In this document: positions 13,361 through 20,804 of the stretch, piece by piece | How positions within the stretch are numbered: the stretch's first letter is position 1 | Layout: the number at the start of each line of letters is the position of its first letter | Assembly (NCBI GenBank): GCA_030512295.1 | Contig: JAULSR010000010.1 | Coordinates: forward strand, 992,001 to 1,056,000 | Length of the DNA stretch: 64,000 nucleotides | From: Bombardia bombarda | Taxonomy: Eukaryota > Ascomycota > Sordariomycetes > Sordariales > Lasiosphaeriaceae | Direction: 5' to 3' | The notes under the pieces: generated by a model | The model's database searches: none | Told to the model about the DNA's origin: nothing | Seen by the model: the letters and a program-made list of their open reading frames with translations, nothing else | Position numbers and translations under genes: made by a program

Positions 13361-13670
13361 TGTTGGAATCCTTACTATTCTGCGGTTAGTTTAGTCAGTT
13401 AACCACTAATTAGTGTTGGAATGATAAGGTTATTCGTATAAGTTATTATAATAATTGTAGAGAACGGGTTAGTTAGGGGTTATTATTGTTATATTAATCT
13501 ATTTATTTATATAAAAGGATCACGAACTACGGGGATAGGAAGTAAGTGGTTTTCGAGGAGTTCCTAGGACACGTAACTAGCTCCCTACTATTTTATATCC
13601 TGTCGACCAATCACAGCCGTCACAGCCTAACGGCTATATGCCTCTAATTGATCGTAAATCTGATATTAAT
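13361..13670 (-). repeat. Ty1/copia LTR (5' LTR of the minus-strand element)
   Basis: Starts TGTTGGAATC on the plus strand. After about 53 bp a second TGTTGGAATG (13,414) begins the part shared with the LTR at 561-827, ending near GATATTAAT. The sequence just outside 13,361 reads on the minus strand as a decayed tRNA-Met-type primer-binding site, so the internal side of this LTR faces left. Confidence 0.65.
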
Positions 13671-13679
13671 AAAAAAAAA

Positions 13680-14080
13680 ATATATTTCATATAAATTATT
13701 TAATTTTAAAAAAACTTATAATATTATAAATTAATATTATTAATTTTATTAATAAAAACATTAACTTTATTAAAGAAAGTAATAAACTATAAGCTACTTA
13801 TTAAAAAGTTATAATTAAAAATAATATTTATTAAAAAAATTTAAAAAACTTTTTAATTTAAATTAATAATATTTAAATTTAAATTAACCGTATCGGATTT
13901 ATAATTAATTAAAAGTATATAACTGTTAGGCTATAATTAATTAATAAGATAAAAGGTATATAAAATAATAAGAAATTAGTTATATATTTTAAGAACCCTT
14001 TTAAAATTACCCACTTCTTATCCCTGTAGTTTGTAATCTTTTTATATAAATAAATAAATTAATATAATAACAATAACCCT
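13680..14080 (+). pseudogene. Second copia fragment: pol 3' end plus inverted LTR
   Basis: From about 13,881 to 14,080 the sequence is an inverted, heavily mutated copy of the same copia LTR (landmarks: reverse complement of GGCTATAT, of CCACTTCTTATCCCTGTAG, and of AATAACCCTA). The preceding 200 bp are AT-rich and fit the 3' end of a plus-strand pol, but I cannot prove that. This is a second, oppositely oriented copia insertion or a rearranged piece. Confidence 0.45.
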
Positions 14081-14091
14081 ATAAATAACTT

Positions 14092-14113
14092 TTAACGTAG
14101 TTTATAAGCGACT
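14092..14113 (+). repeat. Orphan Fot1-type TIR fragment
   Basis: About 20 bp (TAACGTAGTTTATAAGCGAC) identical to the outer left end of the Fot1-like element at 9,748. It stops abruptly where short repeat copy 4 begins. No partner end is nearby, so this is a truncated or solo transposon end. Confidence 0.55.
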
Positions 14114-14339
14114 TGTCACGGGCCTAGCCCGCTCCTAGTGGGGTACTAGCGCCTTGGCGCTAAGGCACTAGCATATGATAGCTTTTTAATCAACCTATTA
14201 GTTAGGTTAACCCGTGCACTTTAGTCAGCACCTTAGTTAGCCTTTCTAGGGATAAAACCCTAGCTTGGGCACCCGGATAGTTAGCTCCGACGTATAACCA
14301 TAAATATTATAAAGTGCACCCAAGGTTTAGCCCGTCACA
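14114..14339 (+). repeat. Short inverted-end repeat, copy 4 (MITE-like)
   Basis: 226-bp plus-orientation copy with good ends, TGTCACGGGC and GCCCGTCACA. It retains the CCTTGGCGC-type central palindrome in imperfect form and the AGGGATAAAACCCT hairpin. It separates a Fot1 TIR fragment (left) from a copia RT fragment (right). Confidence 0.8.
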
Positions 14340-15300
14340 AATTTAACTCCGTTAAAAAAAGAAGATTTTAATAGTTAGCGAATTGTTTTTTTTTAATTAA
14401 AAGTAAGGAAACGAACTCTTTATACGAGAAATCCCGGCTTATAATATAAAGTTATAATATTTAAGGTAAAAAACTAGTATTAACGTAAAGCTTTATAATT
14501 TAACGAGCGAGCTAATAGATTTTAATTATTTTAGTATTTTTTTTTTAATTTAGTAAGGGATGATGTTATAGATCCGAGATATTATATAAGTATATATATA
14601 ATTTATAATAGTACTTTAACGTACGATTTTAGCTTACTTTTTTAAGTAAATTCGCTATAATTATTTGAAAAAAATAATTATAAAAGTAATTAAACCGTAC
14701 AAAATATTTAAATTAGCTTTAAATTAATTACCCATAATTTTAAGCATATTTTTTAATTAATTAAAAGAAAAAGATTACTATATAAAATTAAAAAAATATA
14801 ATTTAACTTTAATTTAATTATTAATTTAATTCTTAAACATACTTTTAATTAAAGTTTTAACTTAAGGTTATTAATTAATTTAAATAACGAAAAATCTGTC
14901 TTAGCTAATATTATTTATTTAATTATTAAAATTATTATTAAAAGCTTTATTTTTTTTATTTTTTTTATTTTTTTTAATAAATTTTAATAAATTTTAATTA
15001 TTTAAAAGTATTAATTAATTAATGCTTAAAGTAATTAAAAAAAGGCTTAAGGTAATTATATTAGTTATTAACTTTTAAATTTAACTAGTTTTTTTAGTTT
15101 TAACTTAGCCGTTTTTAAGCTCTTTTTAAAATTATATAAATAATATTTAAATATATTTTTCTTTATTTATTTATAATATAAATTTATATTTTAATATATA
15201 ATTTAATTATATTTTATAACGTTAATTAGCCTTAGTAATTAACTGCTAGCCCCTGTTATTTACTTATAACTACCCTTTACTTTGTACTAAACTAATAATT
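14340..15300 (+). pseudogene. RIPped copia reverse-transcriptase fragment (plus strand)
   Basis: Inverted duplicate of roughly 2,050-2,460. The reverse complement of that region runs alongside 14,340-14,740 base for base apart from transitions (shared: TAGATCCGAGATATTAT-type and AGTACTTTAACGTACGATTTTAGC-type words). Translated, about 14,570-14,720 resembles the fungal copia RT block RDITQAYIQSTTxLxRTI followed by KPLYGIPEAG, with stops. Beyond about 14,740 the similarity fades. Two inverted copies this close are ideal RIP targets. Confidence 0.65.
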
Positions 15301-15304
15301 AAAC

Positions 15305-15522
15305 TGTCACGGGCCTAGCCCGCTCCTAGGCGTGGAATAGCTCGTGGGGTACTAGCGCCTTAGCGCCAAGGCACTAGCACGTGACAGCCCCTTAGTCAGC
15401 ATCTTAGTCAGCACCTTAGTCAGCCTTCCCAGGGATAAAACCCTGGCTTGGGCACCCGGATAGTTAGTTCCAGCGTGCAACCACAAATATCACAAAGTGC
15501 ACCCAAGGTTCAGCCCGTCACA
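15305..15522 (+). repeat. Short inverted-end repeat, copy 5 (best preserved)
   Basis: The least mutated of the five copies: 218 bp, ends TGTCACGGGC and GCCCGTCACA. It contains three tandem CTTAGTCAGC-like units (about 15,403-15,425), an imperfect palindrome (GCGCCTTAGCGCCAAGGC) and a CCAGGGATAAAACCCTGG hairpin. It forms the exact boundary between the AT-rich block and GC-normal DNA. It is non-coding, with no target duplication visible. Confidence 0.85.
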
Positions 15523-16146
15523 GTTGGAGTGTATATACTTAAAATCGCGTAAGGGCCAGCTGTGGCTGAGCACCTGAGACTAGGATCGGGGCACCTACGA
15601 GCCTCACTGTGACGCTCAGTAACGCGATCCCGGCAGCAAAGTCACAAAATTGGTGGGTCCTGTGGCTTGACAATGCATCCTCAGCAAGTCCCAGCCAATT
15701 TTGCAGACGCGTGACCTCGGATGTGGGAAATCACACGGGCCGGCCATCTTCCTCGCCATCTTCAGCTTCACTGACCGCTGCCCTCCACGGCAACGAATCC
15801 GCCGCGACCGACCTCGTCGCCAGTCCTCGACCTCGTCCCGCTTCCAGGACCACCACTGAAGTTTGTCGCCCCATAGCAGCTAAAGGATTGCATCGGATAT
15901 AGTTGAGTATCCCAAGTCCAATATTTTCGCCCGCAGGCGACTCCATTCCTCACGTACCGAGCCGCACTGTCCTTCAATGCATATTATAAAGAACGGGCAG
16001 TGTCCTACACGATCGCTCAGTATGCCAGATGATAGCACATAAGCCGAATCTCGCCTTTCCTACCGCTGACTTGCCCTTCCAACAGGACTGCTTCCACCCT
16101 CACGCGCACGACCCTTCCGGCAGACCTACTGGCAGTCCATTGCACG
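15523..16146. other. Upstream region of the APH-like gene
   Basis: GC-normal unique DNA between the repeat block and the kinase gene. Short overlapping open frames on both strands (15,609-15,977) look like chance products. No TATA box or other element stands out. Presumably promoter and 5' leader. Confidence 0.5.
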
Positions 16147-17256
16147 ATGGCTTGGACCTATTCGGAATACTCTATCGACGCAGAGATGGCTAGTTTCTTC
16201 TCGAAGACATCAGCCACTCGCTCAGCATGCGATGCTCGAGCGAAGGAGCTCGCTGGAGGCAACGTCGTCCCCGTCAAGGTCCAGGGAGCCTGCAGTTATT
16301 CAGTCTATGCCGGTGTAGACCTTGAATACGTTGTCCAGTTCCGACTCAAGTCATTAGAGCTCAGGGCCGAGACTACTACGTTAGCGAGAAGCGTTTACGG
16401 TTCCCTAGTACCCGAGGCCGCATTCAAAGGTCAGATCGGCGAGGCCATAGATGAGAAAGAACCGCTTTACGTCTACCTGATGAGTCGTATACGGGGTGAG
16501 ACTCACCTGGACTTTGTCCTGGCATATGGGCGCCCTGCGAATTCGCCCGAGAACTTCGAGCGACGTAGGATATTGATGGCAGATTTGGGACGGTACGTCA
16601 GTTCTCTGTTTCCTTTGCAGGTCTTTTGTGCTGACCACGGTAGATTCTTTGCTCTTTCATGGAGAGCACCCCAGCAGGTTGATACAGCCTACCGCAGTCG
16701 CCTGGGCCTGACATACGTCAAGGAACTGCAGATTTTGCTCTCTGCTCTGCCAGATCGATTTCGGCCTACCATTCAAAATTGCATCGAGTCAATGGATGAT
16801 ATTCTTTCGTTACCCATGGTACTTCTGCACCGAGATTTTGGCACTTGCAATATCATGGTCGACGAGACATCCTGTCATTTGGTCGGCGTCATTGACTGGG
16901 CTGAAGCTGAAATCTGTCCATTCGGGCTAAATCTTCATTCCCTCGAGGCTCTGACCGGGGACCTCCACCTCCGAAACGGTTGGACCCGGTACGAGGACTA
17001 CGATGCCCTACAGGGTGTGTTTTGGGATACCTTCAAGCAAGAAGCGGGGATCTTGTCTAGAAAGAGCGTCCGAGCAATCAACATCGCGCGGATTACTGGC
17101 TTGCTGCTATCTTGTGGCTTCACCAGTCGACTCGCGAGCGAGCCAGAGCCCGTACCCATTGGCGACGATGAACGTGCACGCTACAACATGCTGTCTCTAG
17201 ATGGATTCCTCATCGATCCAGTCACAAGATTCCAAGATTTTCACTTGGGAGGCTAG
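16147..17256 (+). CDS. APH/choline-kinase-fold phosphotransferase family protein
   Basis: A single-exon 369-residue protein of the aminoglycoside-phosphotransferase (APH, kinase-like) superfamily, common in fungi and mostly of unknown substrate. The catalytic loop HRDFGTCNIMVD (about residues 228-239) supplies the Brenner-type Asp and Asn, and IDWAEAE (about 248-254) is the metal-binding DxD/DFG equivalent. The N-terminal part with YSVYAGVDLEYVVQFR fits the nucleotide-binding lobe. Full family length with no internal stop. It stands alone in a 3-kb GC island between RIPped repeats and a fresh retrotransposon, so it is an accessory-type gene. It probably phosphorylates a small molecule; whether it is expressed is unknown. 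Confidence 0.8.
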   Translation: MAWTYSEYSIDAEMASFFSKTSATRSACDARAKELAGGNVVPVKVQGACSYSVYAGVDLEYVVQFRLKSLELRAETTTLARSVYGSLVPEAAFKGQIGEAIDEKEPLYVYLMSRIRGETHLDFVLAYGRPANSPENFERRRILMADLGRYVSSLFPLQVFCADHGRFFALSWRAPQQVDTAYRSRLGLTYVKELQILLSALPDRFRPTIQNCIESMDDILSLPMVLLHRDFGTCNIMVDETSCHLVGVIDWAEAEICPFGLNLHSLEALTGDLHLRNGWTRYEDYDALQGVFWDTFKQEAGILSRKSVRAINIARITGLLLSCGFTSRLASEPEPVPIGDDERARYNMLSLDGFLIDPVTRFQDFHLGG

Positions 17257-17331
17257 TTCAACGGCGATAGACGACGGATCGGGGATGAGCCTTGAATTGA
17301 CAGCTAGACGCAACAAAGTTATGAGAATGGA

Positions 17332-17847
17332 TCAGAGAACTCCTGCTTCCGCAAGGGCCACCTTCAGCTCATCAATAGTCTCCAACTTGGGACGCAGTCT
17401 ACCGGCATCGAAGACCTTATGGTTTCCGGATGTCATCTTTGCGTGCTTCTCGTCCTTCGTGCAAACCAGAGGGCTGCCATGCTCCACTTCGAACTGCCAG
17501 CCAGTAGTCCTGTAGGGCTCACATCCCTTCACCACTGACGAATCCAGCATGACAGTCCCGTCGTCCAGAATGAGCTCGGACATAGACTGATCGCCGCATT
17601 CACTGAGAACCTGAAGGCCTAAAAGGCCTGTGAGATCATTGGCGACCAGGTAGTCGACGAAATCCAGCAAGAAGCTCTCGTGAATGCGGGAAAGATCAGG
17701 CACTGGACCATTCTGGTACTCGTAGGCACACAGCCCATCCTTGCCGACGACGAAGATGTGTCCATGGATAGTCGTGGCGTCGATTGTCTCAATGTGCGTA
17801 ATCTTCGCCCAACGGCCTCTGGGTTCTTCGAAGTTGGTGCCCAGCAT
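17332..17847 (-). CDS. Uncharacterised fungal protein, 5' end unresolved
   Basis: A 171-residue open frame from the first ATG, convergent with the APH-like gene (75 bp between stop codons). The frame stays open and protein-like upstream to 17,988 (…GKSPLICPTRAKF, HCCLLGVHLIHGYF) without an ATG. The open stretch starts just after CATAG, a plausible splice acceptor. The real start is therefore probably in an upstream exon, or the gene is truncated. Soluble and mixed alpha/beta in character; features include GRWAKITHIETIDATTIHGH and a C-terminal KLETIDELKVALAEAGVL. I do not recognise the family. Function unknown. Confidence 0.55.
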   Translation of the reverse strand: MLGTNFEEPRGRWAKITHIETIDATTIHGHIFVVGKDGLCAYEYQNGPVPDLSRIHESFLLDFVDYLVANDLTGLLGLQVLSECGDQSMSELILDDGTVMLDSSVVKGCEPYRTTGWQFEVEHGSPLVCTKDEKHAKMTSGNHKVFDAGRLRPKLETIDELKVALAEAGVL

Positions 17848-18273
17848 GACCGTATTCTCAGGGATCTTGAAATAGCCATGGATTAGATGGACGCCGAGCA
17901 GACAGCAGTGGGAAGTAAATTTGGCACGTGTGGGGCAAATGAGGGGTGATTTGCCACCTTTTCCGAGGCCGCATTTCTTTGTCGTAAGCTATGCCGTTAT
18001 CACCCCATCACTCGTGTGCTGGCGCCAGAAGGGAAGTCCAAAATTGCATTTTGGAGCAGGCAGCACTCGGCACGATGTGGCTCGTCGATATCGCGGTGCT
18101 ACCGCCTAGAAGTAGGCCGAAGGACCGGTTCTGGATGAACCCCTCACGAACCGCACCTGTAGGGACCTGAGTGGTGGTGTCCGATATAGGTTGTCTAATG
18201 GTTGGTGAGTAGGGAGTAGGGGAACATCTTATCGCGGCGCGTCCAGTGATGGGCTCGCCCCGTCGCCCCTGCC

Positions 18274-18663
18274 TTGCCACGTAGAGCGCCAAAGCGCGCT
18301 AGGGAGATGGTGGCGTCCAGGGCCTGGACGCAGCTGTACCGGCTATTCGGCGACGACATGGCCGACGACGAGCAGGCCTGCACCGACATGCTCGCCAGGA
18401 TCAGCGGCTTCCGGCCCTACCAGACGATACTCGAGATCAGCGTACGCGGGAAGGCGGCCCAGACGCCGGGCGCGGAAAACATGAGGCAACTGCAGAAGAA
18501 GATAGTGCCGCGAAGAACCCAGGGAGTCTGAAGGCGATGCCGGCGATGGAGTCTCCGAGGTCGCCGACGACGTACTCAATGGGAAGTCGTCGAACGGTGG
18601 CCCACATTCAGACGACGACGACGATGAAGAGAATGAGGATGATGACGAGGACTCCGACTAGAC
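18274..18663 (+). pseudogene. Unrecognised gene fragment with acidic tail, frame broken
   Basis: 18,274-18,531 encodes a coherent helical segment (MVASRAWTQLYRLFGDD, ARISGFRPYQTILEISVRG) that runs into a stop. In the next frame, 18,490-18,663 encodes an acidic tail (ESEGDAGDGVSEVADDV, then DDDDDEENEDDDEDSD and a stop). The two together look like the C-terminal part of one protein separated by a frameshift or a missed intron. No start codon region or family is recognised. It ends 100 bp before AT-rich DNA. Probably a decayed gene. Confidence 0.4.
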
Positions 18664-18784
18664 CTCTCCATCGATCATTCCACACCTGGGTCTGCTCGAC
18701 TCCTGGGACTGGGACTTCATTCTAGGCTTCTACGAACCAGGAGTCAGGAGTCTAGAAGACTGGACCTAGCAAGCGGCCACCTGA

Positions 18785-19282
18785 ATGCGCCTAACATAAC
18801 AAAACAGTCATTTTTATATAGAAAAAAGTGTATAAATCAATTGTTAAGTGCTATATATATAGATTTTAGTTTTTTTTTAAGCATTTGCTTAGCTTTTTTA
18901 ATTATATATATATTCCTCGGAGCTTAGGTAATTTTCTTACGTTTATTAACTTTTTAACTGGCTTATTATATTTCAATTATATCGGAAATATTAATAAATT
19001 AATTATTTGTATTTTTTTAACTTTTTTTTATTATATAACTTTGTTATTTTTATTTTAATAGTTAAATATTAAATTTTCTGCTTTAAAGATATTATAAATA
19101 TATTATTATTATTAAACGTTTTATTAATATATTTAATTATAAATTTAATTTAAAGTTTTTAATATAATATTTATAATTTAAAAATATTATAAAAAGTTTT
19201 AAATAAAGCTTTCAACTTGGAATCTTTAAGTAAGCTAGTTTAAAGGGGGTAATCGGAAGAGTTTTATTATTAAAAATATAGG
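18785..19282. repeat. AT-rich RIPped remnant left of the intact retrotransposon
   Basis: About 500 bp of extreme AT content with the same TTTAT/ATAAT texture as the 1-15.5 kb block. No protein motif can be read. The intact gypsy element has inserted at or next to its right edge. The right side of the gypsy insertion returns to normal composition. Confidence 0.7.
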
Positions 19283-19287
19283 CCAAG

Positions 19288-19500
19288 TGTAAGGACATCG
19301 GACTTCCCCAAGCACATGCCAGTCATCCTACCAACTATGTATATAAGCAGCGGCCCTCGCCCACCTTCCGTTGCGAGGGCCAGGTTGAAGTCTTACGCCA
19401 ATACCAGTCATTGCTCGCCTTCCCAACTATCTTCACTGCTCGCCTGCCCAGTTGTCTTCATTGTGACCACCTTGATCAGGCGTACCTGCCTTATCTTACA
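19288..19500 (+). repeat. 5' LTR of the intact gypsy element
   Basis: 213 bp, begins TGTAAGGACA and ends ATCTTACA (TG…CA ends). It contains TATATAA at 19,340-19,346, the likely core promoter. Transcription would start about 25-35 bp downstream, near 19,370-19,380. An inverted motif GGCCCTCGC…GCGAGGGCC (19,352-19,382) lies around the expected start. Identical to 24,813-25,025. Confidence 0.95.
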
Positions 19501-19514
19501 ATTCTTCAACCTCC
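19501..19514 (+). other. Candidate self-priming primer-binding site
   Basis: The sequence next to the 5' LTR is ATTCTTCAACCTCC. It does not begin with the TGG expected for tRNA priming. CTTCAACCT (19,504-19,512) is exactly complementary to AGGTTGAAG in the LTR (19,382-19,390), just downstream of the predicted mRNA start. This is the arrangement known for the Tf1/sushi group, in which the 5' end of the mRNA folds back to prime reverse transcription. Nine base pairs is short, so this remains a proposal. Confidence 0.5.
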
Positions 19515-19547
19515 ATATACCACACGGTAACGATCGAGCCGGTCACT

Positions 19548-20804
19548 ATGGTAGGCAACAACCGCGGGAAAGGAAGAGCCACTCCTCAAGCTGGCCCGTC
19601 ACGGAGGACCGCCTTCGAAGACTTTGAGAATATCGACAGCCAGACTCCCGATCACCAAGAAGAAGGAGAGTCCCCAACCATGAGAGCCCAACCAACGCTG
19701 GAACTCCCAGCCACCCCCTCCACCATGGACACCCAGCAGTTCCAAGCCATGATGATGCAAGCCATGGCCAGCGTTTCTACTGGTCTCGGTAACCTCGGCG
19801 CCACTCTGGCCAATCTTAACAATCAGGGAGGGCCGTCTCGGCCGAAAGACGACCGCCCCCCTGCCTACGCGGTCAGCAAGCTGAAGGTTGACGCCTCCTT
19901 CCAAGACAGGGAGGATTGGATCCAAGCCATGGAACAAGGGAATGCCACCCGCCAAGATCAACCTCAGTGGCTCCAGGTCCAATGGGCCAGCACCTGGATG
20001 GAACCCGAGACACAGCAGCAGTGGCGGGCCTACCAGAAGCAGCTCCATGACGGAGACTTCGAACAAGTCATGTGGCGGGAATTCAAGGACTACGTCAGTT
20101 CGAACTACCTCGGTAGTAAGTCTAGCGAGGTCCAGGCCCACAAGGACTGGCTGGTATGCAGTCAACACGGCAGATCTCCTCAGGAATTTTACCGGGAATG
20201 GGCTGCACTGGTCCGACGCCTCCCTGGAATGGAGATCGACAGCACCTTTATGGGTCGGGACTATTGGATCAAACTTGACCGCTTTTATCACAACCGGTAT
20301 GCTGAGGCCGTCCCTGACGTCACTTCAGCTAAGGACTGTGCCGAATGGTGCGAACGCATTTGGCTCGCCAGATCTTACTTACGGAACGGCAATGACCGAG
20401 ATGCTCACCGCAAGAGGCTGGGCTCTCCCACCAGCCCTGGCGAGTCCCGGAAACTGCCGCGCACCATAGAGGGAGCTTACTCGGGACTTCGCCACGACAA
20501 AGCCCGGATCCAGCGTGGCGAACTCCGAGACGTACCCACAAAGGACTCCCTCCCTTCGTACGGACCCCCTCCTCACGCACTACCAGCCACCCAAACGCCA
20601 TCCCGCACGAGAGAGCCTGTCACATGCTACAACTGTGGCAAACTGGGGCATGTACAACGCCAATGTACCACCCCGCGCACTACAGCTACGCCAGGCTCGG
20701 ACGCCCGGATCCAGAACGTCGGGATCGAGGATGACGATGACCCCGGTAGTCTGTATCCCGGCCCCTCTGATTCGGAGGACGACTCGGGAAACGAGAGGCG
20801 GTAG
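19548..20804 (+). CDS. gag: Gag of the intact gypsy element
   Basis: 418 residues, starting at the first ATG after the LTR (19,548). The middle part carries a retrotransposon Gag domain (about residues 105-260; landmarks WIQAMEQGNATRQDQ, QWRAYQKQLHDGDF and ARSYLRNGNDRD). The C-terminal zinc knuckle CYNCGKLGHVQRQC (residues 360-373) is a canonical CX2CX4HX4C motif for RNA binding. An acidic tail ends the protein at TAG 20,802-20,804. The slippery heptamer lies in the codons for its fifth- and fourth-last residues, so most ribosomes should terminate here and give excess Gag. It forms the cytoplasmic particle that packages the element RNA. Confidence 0.95.
   Translation: MVGNNRGKGRATPQAGPSRRTAFEDFENIDSQTPDHQEEGESPTMRAQPTLELPATPSTMDTQQFQAMMMQAMASVSTGLGNLGATLANLNNQGGPSRPKDDRPPAYAVSKLKVDASFQDREDWIQAMEQGNATRQDQPQWLQVQWASTWMEPETQQQWRAYQKQLHDGDFEQVMWREFKDYVSSNYLGSKSSEVQAHKDWLVCSQHGRSPQEFYREWAALVRRLPGMEIDSTFMGRDYWIKLDRFYHNRYAEAVPDVTSAKDCAEWCERIWLARSYLRNGNDRDAHRKRLGSPTSPGESRKLPRTIEGAYSGLRHDKARIQRGELRDVPTKDSLPSYGPPPHALPATQTPSRTREPVTCYNCGKLGHVQRQCTTPRTTATPGSDARIQNVGIEDDDDPGSLYPGPSDSEDDSGNERR

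Larger units (their letters stand above)
1..15530. repeat. RIP-degraded AT-rich transposon block
   Basis: Almost the whole stretch is A+T with long runs of TTTAT/ATAAT words and stop codons in all six frames, yet fragments of transposon proteins remain legible once C-to-T and G-to-A changes are allowed for. This is the usual signature of repeat-induced point mutation, which acts on duplicated DNA before meiosis in Pezizomycotina. Composition switches abruptly to about 50% GC at the end of the last short repeat copy, near 15,522. I see no intact host gene in the block. Individual elements are listed separately. Probably constitutive heterochromatin (inference). Confidence 0.9.

Noticed and set aside
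83..15522. Spaced short repeats considered as a CRISPR-like array
   Set aside because: Only five copies, kilobases apart, in both orientations, in a eukaryotic genome. They are transposon-like repeats.
19599..20291. 230-codon minus-strand open frame across gag
   Set aside because: Antisense shadow of Gag. Composition and lack of motifs do not support a gene.
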